Assembly (NCBI GenBank): GCA_902796425.1
Contig: CADBPC010000023.1
Coordinates: forward strand, 1-33,108
Direction of reading: 5' to 3'
DNA from: an uncultured Lachnospiraceae bacterium
GTDB lineage: Bacteria; Bacillota; Clostridia; Lachnospirales; Lachnospiraceae
DNA length: 33,108 bases
The translations under genes were made by a program, and so were the position numbers. Below are positions 7,291 to 16,574 of the stretch, one piece after another. A model generated the notes under the pieces. It worked only from the letters and a program-made list of their open reading frames with translations. It did not search any database and had not been told where the DNA came from. Each line of letters starts with the position of its first letter. Within the stretch, counting starts at the first letter, position 1.

Positions 7291-10200
7291 TCAGGGCCTG
7301 ATCAGATTCTCAAGTGTCTCGAACAGCAACTCAGGCTCCACAGGCTTGGAGAGGTGCGCGTTGAGGCCCGCCTGCATGCTCCTCTGGACATCCTCGTCGA
7401 AGGCATTTGCGGTCAGGGCGATGATCGGAATGACGGCTGCGTCGCTCCTGTCCATCGCACGGATCCTTCTTGTCGCCTCCAGGCCGTCCATCTCCGGCAT
7501 GCGCAGATCCATAAGGATCGCATCATAGTAGCCGGGCTCATGGGAGGTGAACATTTCCACGGCAATTCTGCCGTTCTCGGCGTGGTCGACCTCCATCTCC
7601 CGCATGCTGAGAACCATCATCATGATCTCGGCATTCACGGCGACGTCCTCTGCCAGCAGCACCCGCCTTCCCTTGAGGTCCGCGGTTTCCTTCACAAGCT
7701 GCTCGTTTTTCTTTCGGAACGCCTCCCGGAACTCATCCATGACCGTCCCGGCAAAGAGCGGCTTGGCGGCAAAGGTATCGACGCCGGCGCTTCTGGCCTC
7801 CTCCTCGATGTCCTCCCAGTTATAGGAGGTCAGGATAATGATCGGCGTGTGGTTTCCGACAATGGCGCGGATCTGCTTTGTCGTCTCGATTCCGTCCATT
7901 TCGGGCATCTTCCAGTCCACGAGAATCAGATTATAATCCTCTCTTCTGGCATGGCGCATTTTGACCATCTCTATGGCGTCCCTGCCGGACGTCACCACCT
8001 CGCAGCTGATTCCCGCCTGCCCGAGTATTACCTCTGCGTGCTCGCAGGCGATGCGGTCATCATCGATTACCAGTACGTTCATCTCATGCGGGCGGATCGT
8101 CCCGCCGGCGTCCCTGAGTTCCTCCTGGCCGGCCTGTCCCAGTGTAACCGTCACGACGAAGGTGGTTCCTTCGCCCTTTTTGCTGTCCACGCTGATCGTA
8201 CCGTTCATCAGCTCGACAATGCTTTTTGTGATGGGCATTCCGAGGCCGGTGCTGCCGTAGCGGCTGGTGGTGGAGGAATCCTCCTGGGTAAAGGCATCGA
8301 AAAGCCTGGGCAGATACTCTTCACTCATGCCGATGCCGGTATCGGCAATGGTAAGGCGAATCGTCGCCTTATCCTCCATTCGCGCGACGTCCTCGATGGT
8401 GAAGATGACGCTCCCTCCTTCGGGGGTAAACTTGACCGCGTTGCCGAGGATATTGATCATCACCTGGCGCAGCTTCATGTCATCGCCGATGTAGTATTCG
8501 TCGATCTTTCCGACTGTCCGGCACTCATAGTGCAGGCCCTTGTCCCTGCACTGTCCGCTGATAATGGTATTGACCTGCTCCAGAGTCTTCGAGAAGGAGA
8601 ACTCCTCATGCTTTATGGTCATGCGCCCCGACTCGATGCGGGACATATCCAGGATATCGTTGATAATATCCAGCAGGTGGTGGGCAGAGGCTCCGATCTT
8701 TTCCAGTGAATCCCTGGTGTGCTCGGAGATATCCGTATCATTGAGCGCAATGCTGTCCAGACCGATGATAGCATTCATGGGAGTGCGGATTTCATGGCTC
8801 ATGTTGGACAGGAAGGCCGTCTTTGCCCGGTTGGCCGCCTCCGCCGCCGTCAGGGCATCCTGCAGAGTCTGCTGCTGCTCCATGCTCCTCCTGGTTTCCA
8901 GATCCACATCGACAAAGCAGGCTCCGACGTCATGCACCAGGCCGTCCCCGCGCTCCTCCGGATGCCTTACGCCCGCAAAGCGGACTTCTTCCCAGCTCTT
9001 CTTCCCGTGCCTTTCCACCTGGTAGCGGTACGCGATAACCCGCTGCTTACTGAGCATTTCCTTTATATTCTCCGTCCGGATGAATTCCAGGAATTCCGCC
9101 CGGTATTCGTCCGTTATGTACTCATTCGCATAGGCCGTAACGGATTCCATATACGGGAAGCGGTCCCCGACCTTAAAGCCGCTGTCCAGATCATCGTGGG
9201 ACTGGTAGCAGACTCCCGCGTTCCGGTCAAGGTCCAGATAATAGACACTCCAGTAGTCAGAGGCCAGGGCCGTAATCATGCGCGTCTGCTCTTCCTGCTG
9301 CTGCCTGCGGGAAAGCAGCTCTTCCTGAAGATGAAGCCGCCGCTCCATCTCCTCCTGTTTTACCCTGTTTTCCGCATCCGCGGTCTCCTTCTCCAGGACC
9401 AGCTTTGCGTTCCTGTTGATCTGCCGGATGATAAACGCGAGAAGTCCTGCCATCGCAATGACAATGAGCACGGACTGGAGGATGCTCCTTCGGATAATCC
9501 CGTTGGAAATAGCGCTGATACTGTTGCTGACCACAGTCTCACGGATCAGGTAGGTCAAAAGCCAGTCCGTTCCCTCCACGGGCACGTAGCTGAGCGTCTC
9601 GCGGATGCCGTTGTAGGTAAAGGCAGCCTCGCCTTTTTTTCCTTCCGTAAAATCCTGCAGGAACTTCTCGTAGGAATAGCCGGGATCGAACTCAGCGTTT
9701 TTCATGGCTTCGAGAAGATTGTCCTCCACGGCCAGACCGCCGAGGATCGTATCGCTCAGTGCGGTGCCGTCCTGCGTATAAATATTGCAGAAGGTCGAGC
9801 TGTTCGTTTGCGCATCCACGGAAACGCCGGCGAGCATCTCCTTCATATCGAACTGCATGAAGCAGGCGGCAAGACGTGTTTCGCCGAAGGGGATATCGGC
9901 CGGCACTGCAATAATGACCTTTTTATCGGCGGATCCTTCGTTCCCCACTGTGATTTCCGGGCCGTCCATTGCCTTGTAGTCGATCGGAAACCGGTCCGCT
10001 CCCTCCCTGGTGCCGGAGGATGTATAAATAAGGCCGTCGTCGCCGATGAACGCAAACCTCTCCAGCCGGAACAGCTGCTTGACCCTCAGCTGATAGGCCT
10101 GCAGGTGCTCATTATCGCTTAAATCCTCCGGCGTCAGCAGATCAAGCGCTGTCTCGATTACGCTGATCTTGTCCCGTATATTCGCGACAACAACCTGCTC

Positions 10201-10371
10201 GCGCCTTCCCGCCAGCTCGTCCAGATAAAAAAGACTGACGGAGCGGGCTGCCGATTCCGTGTCACTCCGGGCGCTCTGCCCGTTCCATATCGTGCCGAAA
10301 ACAAGGATGACCGCAAGTGTGACGCCGAAGATTATGTACGTCAGTCTGATTCTGTCCTGCCTTTTTTTCAT
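7291..10371 (-). CDS. Membrane-bound hybrid sensor histidine kinase with two receiver domains
   Basis: The 1026-residue protein has membrane segments at about residues 11-29 and 296-316. They enclose a roughly 265-residue outside domain that may be Cache-like. Inside follow a coiled coil (about 324-363), a PAS-like region, and a HisKA domain with the phospho-accepting H526 in SNMSHEIRTP. The ATPase domain shows the N box NILGNAVKF and the G boxes DTGIGM and GSTGLGM. Two receivers have their aspartates at D819 (ILVDWKMPEMDG) and D955 (ILMDLRMPEMDG). ATG 10371 is chosen because MKKRQDR precedes the first membrane segment; an extension to a TTG at 10416 runs through the upstream terminator hairpin. 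No DNA-binding output domain is present, so it must signal through another protein. Its location after the arabinan operon hints at a sugar signal, unproven. Confidence 0.92.
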   Translation of the reverse strand: MKKRQDRIRLTYIIFGVTLAVILVFGTIWNGQSARSDTESAARSVSLFYLDELAGRREQVVVANIRDKISVIETALDLLTPEDLSDNEHLQAYQLRVKQLFRLERFAFIGDDGLIYTSSGTREGADRFPIDYKAMDGPEITVGNEGSADKKVIIAVPADIPFGETRLAACFMQFDMKEMLAGVSVDAQTNSSTFCNIYTQDGTALSDTILGGLAVEDNLLEAMKNAEFDPGYSYEKFLQDFTEGKKGEAAFTYNGIRETLSYVPVEGTDWLLTYLIRETVVSNSISAISNGIIRRSILQSVLIVIAMAGLLAFIIRQINRNAKLVLEKETADAENRVKQEEMERRLHLQEELLSRRQQQEEQTRMITALASDYWSVYYLDLDRNAGVCYQSHDDLDSGFKVGDRFPYMESVTAYANEYITDEYRAEFLEFIRTENIKEMLSKQRVIAYRYQVERHGKKSWEEVRFAGVRHPEERGDGLVHDVGACFVDVDLETRRSMEQQQTLQDALTAAEAANRAKTAFLSNMSHEIRTPMNAIIGLDSIALNDTDISEHTRDSLEKIGASAHHLLDIINDILDMSRIESGRMTIKHEEFSFSKTLEQVNTIISGQCRDKGLHYECRTVGKIDEYYIGDDMKLRQVMINILGNAVKFTPEGGSVIFTIEDVARMEDKATIRLTIADTGIGMSEEYLPRLFDAFTQEDSSTTSRYGSTGLGMPITKSIVELMNGTISVDSKKGEGTTFVVTVTLGQAGQEELRDAGGTIRPHEMNVLVIDDDRIACEHAEVILGQAGISCEVVTSGRDAIEMVKMRHARREDYNLILVDWKMPEMDGIETTKQIRAIVGNHTPIIILTSYNWEDIEEEARSAGVDTFAAKPLFAGTVMDEFREAFRKKNEQLVKETADLKGRRVLLAEDVAVNAEIMMMVLSMREMEVDHAENGRIAVEMFTSHEPGYYDAILMDLRMPEMDGLEATRRIRAMDRSDAAVIPIIALTANAFDEDVQRSMQAGLNAHLSKPVEPELLFETLENLIRP

Positions 10372-10394
10372 AGTATATATCCGCTCCGTATGGC

Positions 10395-10426
10395 AAAAAC
10401 CACACCCTATATTCAAAGGTGTGGTT
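10395..10426 (-). terminator. Terminator of the arabinan-use operon
   Basis: On the minus strand AACCACACC (10426-10418) pairs with GGTGTGGTT (10406-10398), with an 11-base loop and a T5 run at 10399-10395. It lies 64 bases after the GH51 stop and just before the kinase start, so it separates the two transcription units. Confidence 0.75.
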
Positions 10427-10489
10427 GTAAATACCTATATATACTGTAACATCTGCGCCGCTGCTTGTGAAGGTACGGGTCCTGCCGGA

Positions 10490-11995
10490 TTATTTTACCC
10501 GGATGCTGACAACAGATGCGGCGGGGATATCCATGCAGAGCTTTCCGTCCTCAACGCACCATGCGTCAAATTCCTTTAATGCAACGCGGTCCGGCTCCTC
10601 GAAGGTGTTGTGGTCCTGAAGAGTATCTCCCGCAAGGATCTGCGCTTCGACAACGTCCATGGCCTTCAGGTCCGCAAAGGAAATCTCGAGGTTCTTCGAA
10701 GCCTCCGCAGACAGGTTGCAGAGCGTGATTGTGATAACGCCGTCCCTCTCGGATACGGAGTGAGTGAGCTCCGGAACCTGCCACTCGCCCATGCCCGTAT
10801 TTTCCACGCCGCCAAGAGAGCTCTCCAGGAGCTGCGCTCCCTGATGATGGCGGTACATGCGGAAAATATGCCAGGTGGGGGTCCTCAGCATCTTCTCACC
10901 GTCGGTCAGGATCACAGACTGCAGGACATTGACCATCTGGGCAACGCAGGCAAGCTTTACCCTGTCGCAGTGTCTGTTGAAAATATTGAGTGTGATGCCG
11001 GCAACGAGCGCGTCGCGCACGGTATTCTGCTGGTAGAGGAAACCGGGGTTCGTCCCGGGCTCGACGTTGAACCAGTCACCCCACTCGTCGACGGAAAGGC
11101 CGATTTTCTTTTCGGGGTCATACTTGTCCATGATCGTGCTGTGGCGTTCTACCAGGGTCTCCATCCAGCACGCCTTCGCGAGGGTCTTGTACCATTCCTC
11201 CTCGTCAAACTCTGTCGCGCTCCCCTTGTCCTTCCAGGATCCCGGAACCGTATAGTAATGGAGAGAGAGAAGATCCAGCATCGGAGGCTGGCCCTGGGGA
11301 TAGCGGTTGTACAGTGTCTTGAGGACATTCTCCGTCCAGCCGTAGTCGTCCACGTTCGGTCCGCAGCAGATCTTCTGAATCTTGTGGTCATCGCTGTACT
11401 GGCGCACGTAGGTCTGGTAGCGGCGGTACTCGTTCGCGTAGTACTCCGGAGTCATGTTGCCCCCGCACCCCCAGTTCTCGTTGCCGACGCCGAAATAGTC
11501 GACGGTCCAGGGCTCCTTGCTGCCGTTCTTTTCGCGCAGCTCCGACATCGGGGACTGACCGCCGAAGGTCATGTATTCCACCCACTCGCTCATTTCCCGG
11601 ACGGTTCCGCTCCCGACGTTGCCGTTGACATAGGTCTTGCAGCCGATCTGGCGGCAGAGCTCCATGAACTCGTGCGTTCCGAAGCTGTTGTCCTCCGTGA
11701 CGCCGCCCCAGTGCGTATTGACCATCTTCTTGCGCCCGGCCTTGTCGCCGATTCCGTCCTTCCAGTGGTACTCGTCGGCAAAGCAGCCGCCCGGCCAGCG
11801 AAGGACCGGCACATCGATCTCCTTCAGAGCCTCGACCACGTCCGTTCTCATTCCGTTCACGTTGGGAATGTCCGAGTTTTCCCCTACATAGAGGCCTTCA
11901 TAGATGCACCTTCCCAGATGCTCCGAAAAATGCCCGTAGATTTCCGGGGCGATCGTCCCGAGTGATTTTGTTTCGTTAATAACCAGTCTTGCCAT
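10490..11995 (-). CDS. abfA: GH51 alpha-L-arabinofuranosidase
   Basis: The 501-residue protein has the normal GH51 size and no signal peptide, so it acts in the cytoplasm on imported arabino-oligosaccharides, releasing terminal L-arabinose. The acid/base glutamate is E173 in [12 protein letters not shown], and the nucleophile is E304 in [10 protein letters not shown]. The N-terminal [20 protein letters not shown] and [20 protein letters not shown] stretches are also typical. ATG 11995 follows an AAGGAG site by about nine bases. It is the last gene of the leftward operon, 42 bases after the GH43 lipoprotein gene. Confidence 0.95.
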   Translation of the reverse strand: MARLVINETKSLGTIAPEIYGHFSEHLGRCIYEGLYVGENSDIPNVNGMRTDVVEALKEIDVPVLRWPGGCFADEYHWKDGIGDKAGRKKMVNTHWGGVTEDNSFGTHEFMELCRQIGCKTYVNGNVGSGTVREMSEWVEYMTFGGQSPMSELREKNGSKEPWTVDYFGVGNENWGCGGNMTPEYYANEYRRYQTYVRQYSDDHKIQKICCGPNVDDYGWTENVLKTLYNRYPQGQPPMLDLLSLHYYTVPGSWKDKGSATEFDEEEWYKTLAKACWMETLVERHSTIMDKYDPEKKIGLSVDEWGDWFNVEPGTNPGFLYQQNTVRDALVAGITLNIFNRHCDRVKLACVAQMVNVLQSVILTDGEKMLRTPTWHIFRMYRHHQGAQLLESSLGGVENTGMGEWQVPELTHSVSERDGVITITLCNLSAEASKNLEISFADLKAMDVVEAQILAGDTLQDHNTFEEPDRVALKEFDAWCVEDGKLCMDIPAASVVSIRVK

Positions 11996-12037
11996 AGATC
12001 CTCTCCTTAGTAATACTCCCTCCGAAGATACTGCTTC

Positions 12038-13579
12038 TTACTCGTTTGTCATATAGTGTACAGCCCAAATGCTGTGGTTGTTGTCGCCGACCGCGCTGAT
12101 GCAGAAGGTATTGTTGCCGGCTTCATCCGTCATCTGTACCATCACTCCATCATATGTTACACCATCTGCCTGAATCGTAATATAGTTTGTTCCTTCTTTT
12201 ACCTCATAAGTGCCCGTCAGGTCACCGCTGATTTTGCCCTTTTCAAAGCTGCACTTGACAGGTTTGTTCACCGCGCTGTCAACCGCAAGGCCGTGGTCGA
12301 CGATATAGAAGGTTCCGGAAGGATCACCCTGCTTCCAGCCGGCTTCGGAGAGCGTCTCGCCGTTTGTTGCAAAGGGGAAAATGCAGGGCCATCCCTTTTC
12401 GTTCATCGCCATCTGGTGCACGCGTACGTTGTGGGTTTCACCCTTATTTTTGTAGCGCTGATGGTAGACGATGTAGAGCTTGCCGTCCGCTCCGGTAAAG
12501 GTCGACTGGCCGCCCGGCGCCATATAGGTCACATCAAGGCTCGGCAGTGTATAATTGCCCATCAGCTTGACGCCGTAATCCGCGAAGGCATCAAGGTCAG
12601 AGTTAATTGTCAGGCTCTCTCCCCGGGCGTCCGTATAGATGCCGTCCGGCCTGTCGGAGCGCATGACACGGATCTGGTAGCCTCCCTCCGCCTGGAGATT
12701 TCCATAGGAAAGGAAGAGATAGTAGCTGCCGGTCCCCTCGTCGTAATGAATGTACGGACCTTCGATCGCATGGTGGGCGCCGCCGACAAGGCGCTTTCCG
12801 AAATAGGCGTCGGTCTCCGTATTATCGTTGGTCTGCGGGTGAATCGGCTCGCCGGCCTGCGGGTCAATCTCCAGGAGGAAAATGCCGCCGGACCAGGAGC
12901 CGTACACCATCCAGAGTCTGTCATCTTCATCGTAGAACATGGCGGGATCGATCGCGTTCGGCCAGAGCTGGTTGTTATATCCCACGGCCGTTATATAGCG
13001 GTTTCTTGTCTCCTTGTCCTCGCCCATGATCTCATAATAGTTGGTTTTCTTCAGGACCGGTTTGGTGAAGCCGGAATAGATCACCGTCTTTATATAGTGA
13101 TAAGGCCCTCCGATCTCGTCCGCCTCCGCCATTGTGATGCAGGATTTAATATAGGAAGAGGTCGTGCAGAAATACATCAGGTACTTCCCGGTCGTCTTGT
13201 TATAAATCACGCTCGGGGCCCAGACGGAATAGCTCCTCTCGGCATTCTTCCCGACATAGGAAAAAGCATCGAAGGGCTCCTCCAGGAGGTTGTCATAAAT
13301 CTTATTGGCTTTCGTCACTCCGTCCGCCCAGCTTCTCCATTTCATGAGGTCAGAGCTGGTCGCCGCAGTCATGTGGGAGCCGTAGCAGTAATATGTGCCG
13401 TCCTCAGCCGCAATAATCTGCGGGTCGTGGAGTGTTCCCATCGTGACAATGCTGTCTTTGGCAATCTGATCCTCGGGAAGTTCCTTCGGAAGAGATGAAG
13501 CCGGAGCGCCGCATCCCGCCAGCAGTCCGCAGACAATGAGCGCAGCCGCCGGCCGCATCATCCATTTTCTGTAGCGCAT
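12038..13579 (-). CDS. Lipoprotein GH43 endo-1,5-alpha-L-arabinanase-like enzyme
   Basis: The 513-residue protein begins with a lipoprotein signal (MRYRKWMMRPAAALIVCGLL, then AGC) with the lipidated cysteine at C23. The five-bladed GH43 domain shows the three catalytic acids D52 (HDPQII), D211 (NAIDPAMF) and E273 (AIEGPYI). The last 100 or so residues form a beta-rich C-terminal domain like that of large extracellular arabinanases such as Bacillus Abn2. It probably cuts arabinan at the cell surface to give oligosaccharides for the ABC importer. An AAGGAG site lies upstream of ATG 13579. The closest subfamily is judged from overall layout, so xylan-active variants are not excluded. Confidence 0.88.
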   Translation of the reverse strand: MRYRKWMMRPAAALIVCGLLAGCGAPASSLPKELPEDQIAKDSIVTMGTLHDPQIIAAEDGTYYCYGSHMTAATSSDLMKWRSWADGVTKANKIYDNLLEEPFDAFSYVGKNAERSYSVWAPSVIYNKTTGKYLMYFCTTSSYIKSCITMAEADEIGGPYHYIKTVIYSGFTKPVLKKTNYYEIMGEDKETRNRYITAVGYNNQLWPNAIDPAMFYDEDDRLWMVYGSWSGGIFLLEIDPQAGEPIHPQTNDNTETDAYFGKRLVGGAHHAIEGPYIHYDEGTGSYYLFLSYGNLQAEGGYQIRVMRSDRPDGIYTDARGESLTINSDLDAFADYGVKLMGNYTLPSLDVTYMAPGGQSTFTGADGKLYIVYHQRYKNKGETHNVRVHQMAMNEKGWPCIFPFATNGETLSEAGWKQGDPSGTFYIVDHGLAVDSAVNKPVKCSFEKGKISGDLTGTYEVKEGTNYITIQADGVTYDGVMVQMTDEAGNNTFCISAVGDNNHSIWAVHYMTNE

Positions 13580-13638
13580 CGTTTTCTCCTTGTTTTTCCG
13601 GGAGGGCTCCTCGCCCGCCCTAAGGCCTTACCGCGATT

Positions 13639-13668
13639 AAAAACGGCCCGGGGTTATTCCGGACCGTT
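13639..13668 (-). terminator. Intercistronic hairpin with T run between two GH43 genes
   Basis: On the minus strand a 10-bp stem with one G-T pair (13668-13659 with 13651-13642) and a seven-base loop is followed by TTTTT (13643-13639). It lies just after the upstream GH43 stop, so it probably terminates some transcripts and reduces the two distal glycosidase genes relative to the importer. Confidence 0.65.
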
Positions 13669-13676
13669 TCATTTCA

Positions 13677-14636
13677 TCAGAAGGCAAATACCGGACGCAT
13701 CTGCCTGTCCCATTGTATCTTCATCAGCTGTGCATGGCGGTTGGGATTATACAGCGGATTCCCTTCGATTTCTTCCTCGGTCCTGGCGTGATATACGCAG
13801 ATATCATTGCCCTCCTCGTCAACGGTAAAGGAATTGTGTCCCGGCCCGAAGATTCCGGCCTTTTCGTCCGAGGTAAGAACCGGATACCGTTCCTTTGTCC
13901 ATGACTTCGGATCCAGAAGATCGCTGTCTTCATCCGCCGTCAGCATACCCATGCAGTACGCCTTGCCTGTCTCGCTCGCGGAATAGGTCACATAGATCTT
14001 TCCGCCTCTTTTAATCACCGCAGGCCCCTCGTTGACCCAGAAGCCGACCCGCTCCCAGTCATAGTCCGGCGTTGTCAGCATGACCTGGACCGTGGCAAGC
14101 TTCCACGGCTTTTCCATCCTTGCGATGTAGAGATTGCTGATCTGCTTGCCGACGCCCACCTTCTCAGCCCAGATATAATAGCGTTCGCCCTTGTTTTCAA
14201 AGACCGTGGCATCGAGCGAGAACGCTTCAAAGGAAAAGTCATCCCCATCCGCGCGCTGCATCTTGCCGAGCTCTTTCCAGCTGCCCGTCAGCGGATCCTC
14301 ATCCCTGCACTCCAGGACATAAGGCCGTATATCCCAGATGTGGTCCTTGTCGCCGCCGGCGTAGTAGATGTACCAGGCGCCGTCCAGATAATGAAGTTCC
14401 GGAGCCCAGATATGCAGGCTCATCGGGCCTTCCTCGTGCTTGTGCCAGACCTCTACCTCTTCCGCCTCCGGAAGGAGGCGGAGTGAGGCGGCCCTTCGCA
14501 GCACGATTCCGTCATAGGCAGGGACAGATGCCGTAAAATAATACATCCCGTCCGTGTGCCGCAGCACATACGGATCCGCTCTCTGGCAGATCCAAGGTTT
14601 GTTATACTCGAGCTTCTTTTGTTCTTCTTTACTCAT
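13677..14636 (-). CDS. Cytoplasmic GH43 arabinosidase (exo-acting type)
   Basis: The 319-residue protein is a single GH43 domain without signal peptide. Catalytic residues are visible as D21 (RADPYVLRH), D142 (SLDATVF) and E203 (NEGPAV), and the late GPGHNSF histidine fits the central metal site. Size and motifs resemble the GH43 group that includes exo-1,5-alpha-L-arabinofuranosidases. It would trim imported arabino-oligosaccharides together with the GH51 enzyme. The gene lies 31 bases after the second permease gene in the operon. No clear ribosome site precedes ATG 14636, which is unusual here; the start is still the most plausible because D21 is at the expected distance from the N-terminus. 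Confidence 0.88.
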   Translation of the reverse strand: MSKEEQKKLEYNKPWICQRADPYVLRHTDGMYYFTASVPAYDGIVLRRAASLRLLPEAEEVEVWHKHEEGPMSLHIWAPELHYLDGAWYIYYAGGDKDHIWDIRPYVLECRDEDPLTGSWKELGKMQRADGDDFSFEAFSLDATVFENKGERYYIWAEKVGVGKQISNLYIARMEKPWKLATVQVMLTTPDYDWERVGFWVNEGPAVIKRGGKIYVTYSASETGKAYCMGMLTADEDSDLLDPKSWTKERYPVLTSDEKAGIFGPGHNSFTVDEEGNDICVYHARTEEEIEGNPLYNPNRHAQLMKIQWDRQMRPVFAF

Positions 14637-14667
14637 GGCTTGTCTGTGATCAAAATACTGTTTGTGC

Positions 14668-15543
14668 TCAGCCCTTGACCGCGCCGGCTGTCATACCGTC
14701 GATAATGTACTTCTGGAACAGCAGGAATATAATGAAGATCGGCAGGATACCGAACATTGATCCAGCAATCAGGACATCGTAGTTATTGCCGTACGGTGTA
14801 AGGAGCGTATTCAGACCGATCGGAAGTGTGAACTTCTCTGCTCCCTTGAGAACGAGCAGGGGCCACAGGATTGCGTTCCAGGAACCCATGGCAGTCAGGA
14901 TGCCCATGGAAGCGAACGCGGGCTTTGCGATCGGAAGGATAATGCTGACGGAGATCGCGTACTCGTTTGCGCCGTCGATTCTCGCCGCGCTCAGGAGGTC
15001 TCTCGGAAGTCCCGACAGATACTGGCGGAAGAAGAAGATCGTTGACGCGCTGCACAGTCCCGTTATGATAACGCCCGTATAGGTGTCGATCAGGCCGAGC
15101 TTGATGATTTCCTTGTACATGGGCAGCATCAGGATTTCGAACGGAACCATCATGGTAGCAAGCACCAGTGTAAACAGGAAGTTCTTGAGCGCAAAATCAT
15201 ACATCGTAAGGCCGTAAGCCACGAAGTAGCATACAAGGAGCGTCAGCACAACCGAGACGATTGTGATCACAAGAGAGTTCTTGTACCACATGAAGTACTT
15301 GCGGCTGTCGACGTTGCCTCCGAACAGGTACTTGTAGTTGGCCAGTGTCATCGTCTTGGGATTCAGGTCGATCGAAAGGCCGCGCCGGATCAGCTCCGTG
15401 CCGGGACGGAAGGAAGCCAGAAGGCCTGCCAGCACCGGGAAGGCAATCAGTCCGCAGAGGACTACGAAGAAGCCGGTTCCGAGAATTGTCAGAGCAATAT
15501 GCTTCGGGGTATGTGAGAGATCCTTATGAGAATTAGCTGCCAT
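14668..15543 (-). CDS. CUT1 sugar ABC transporter permease (MalG type)
   Basis: The 291-residue membrane protein has about six helices and the EAA-loop sequence DGANEYAISVSIILPIAKPA, which docks the ATPase. It forms the membrane channel with the adjacent MalF-type permease for imported oligosaccharides. ATG 15543 is preferred over a GTG at 15552 because the AAGGAGGAG site sits at the proper distance. Its start is six bases from the stop of the upstream permease gene. No ATPase gene is in the operon, so a shared MsiK-like ATPase elsewhere is probably used, as in many Firmicutes CUT1 systems. Confidence 0.93.
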   Translation of the reverse strand: MAANSHKDLSHTPKHIALTILGTGFFVVLCGLIAFPVLAGLLASFRPGTELIRRGLSIDLNPKTMTLANYKYLFGGNVDSRKYFMWYKNSLVITIVSVVLTLLVCYFVAYGLTMYDFALKNFLFTLVLATMMVPFEILMLPMYKEIIKLGLIDTYTGVIITGLCSASTIFFFRQYLSGLPRDLLSAARIDGANEYAISVSIILPIAKPAFASMGILTAMGSWNAILWPLLVLKGAEKFTLPIGLNTLLTPYGNNYDVLIAGSMFGILPIFIIFLLFQKYIIDGMTAGAVKG

Positions 15544-15548
15544 GATGA

Positions 15549-16442
15549 TCACTCCTCCTTCTTAAATGTGCCGTTCAGAATGAGCTGCGTGAAATTGATA
15601 ATCAGCGCTACAATCAGGAGAACGACGCCAACCGCGCAGGCATAGCCCATGTTGTTTTTCTCAATGCCGCGCTTGTACAGATAGCCGACAATTGTAAGAC
15701 CGATATTGTTCGGTGAACTGTTGCCCGCCCACAGCATGAAGGATTCCAGGAACATGGACAGACCGGCGTAAACGGAAATCGTAAGGACGTAGATTGTCGT
15801 GGGCTTCATAAGAGGAAGCGTCACATACCAGAACTTCTGCTTTGCATCCGCACCGTCGATATCCGCCGCTTCATAGAGGGATGTATCGATCGCCTTCAGG
15901 CCGGAGAGGAAATAGAGCATGTTGACGCCGGTCCACCTCCAGCAGGCCAGGACCAGCAGGGCCAGCATTCCGGACCAGCCGTTTTTAAGCCATTTATAGG
16001 TTCCCAGTCCCAACGCCTGTGTGATCAGGTTCATCTGGCCGGTCTTATACTCTGTGAACATCAGACGGAATAACGTACCGGAGATAACAACGCTGGTCAG
16101 GGCCGGCATGTAAAGGATCGCCTTCCAGACACCTTTTGCCTTAACGATATTGGAATCCATAAGGACTGCAAAAAGCATCGGGAAAGGAATCAGAAGTACC
16201 AGGGTAAAGAACATGTACTTCGCACTGTTGGATACTGCAATCAGGAACACCTTATCCTTGAGCAGCTTTGTATAGTTCGCAAAGCCGATCCATTCGGATT
16301 TAATCGCCCCGATGTCCTGGAAGCTCATGGTAAATGCCGTAATCAGCGGATAAATCCAGAAGACCACGAAGCTTAAAATGAAGGGAAGCACGAATACATA
16401 CGGTGCTACCTTCTGGGAATAAAGAAAGTTTTTACTTTTCAT
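15549..16442 (-). CDS. CUT1 sugar ABC transporter permease (MalF type)
   Basis: The 297-residue protein has six predicted membrane helices, the first in YVFVLPFILSFVVFWIYPL, and the EAA loop around EAADIDGADAKQKFWYVTLP. ATG 16442 follows an AAAGGGGG site; an upstream in-frame ATG at 16472 lies in the intercistronic region near the stem-loop and is less likely. It pairs with the MalG-type permease downstream and receives substrate from the binding protein encoded upstream. The family imports di- and oligosaccharides; arabino-oligosaccharide is inferred from the glycosidases in the operon. Confidence 0.93.
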   Translation of the reverse strand: MKSKNFLYSQKVAPYVFVLPFILSFVVFWIYPLITAFTMSFQDIGAIKSEWIGFANYTKLLKDKVFLIAVSNSAKYMFFTLVLLIPFPMLFAVLMDSNIVKAKGVWKAILYMPALTSVVISGTLFRLMFTEYKTGQMNLITQALGLGTYKWLKNGWSGMLALLVLACWRWTGVNMLYFLSGLKAIDTSLYEAADIDGADAKQKFWYVTLPLMKPTTIYVLTISVYAGLSMFLESFMLWAGNSSPNNIGLTIVGYLYKRGIEKNNMGYACAVGVVLLIVALIINFTQLILNGTFKKEE

Positions 16443-16476
16443 CAAGGCCCCCTTTAAAAGCAATCCTGGCAACGAT

Positions 16477-16510
16477 CAGGGGGACACCGGAGACATCCGG
16501 CATCCCCCTG
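16477..16510 (-). other. Intercistronic stem-loop after the binding-protein gene
   Basis: Fifteen base pairs (16477-16491 with 16496-16510, two of them G-T on the RNA strand) close a 4-base loop. No T run follows. A stable stem-loop after the binding-protein gene is common in ABC operons and protects the upstream message, so that more binding protein than permease is made. Confidence 0.6.
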
Positions 16511-16574
16511 TACATCTTTCATGCATCCGGCCGGCTTTGAGTGCATCCGCACCGGATCCGGAAATCAGGTATTA

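Noticed and set aside
8719-10122. 467-codon open frame opposite the histidine kinase
   Set aside because: Antisense shadow of a gene with clear catalytic motifs; no ribosome site or recognisable domain.
10372-10416. Upstream TTG start for the histidine kinase
   Set aside because: It would run through the terminator hairpin of the arabinan operon and has no ribosome site; residues from 10371 look like a normal membrane-protein start.
10610-13498. Long plus-strand frames opposite the GH51 and GH43 genes
   Set aside because: Antisense shadows of well-conserved glycosidases with intact catalytic residues; no family resemblance.
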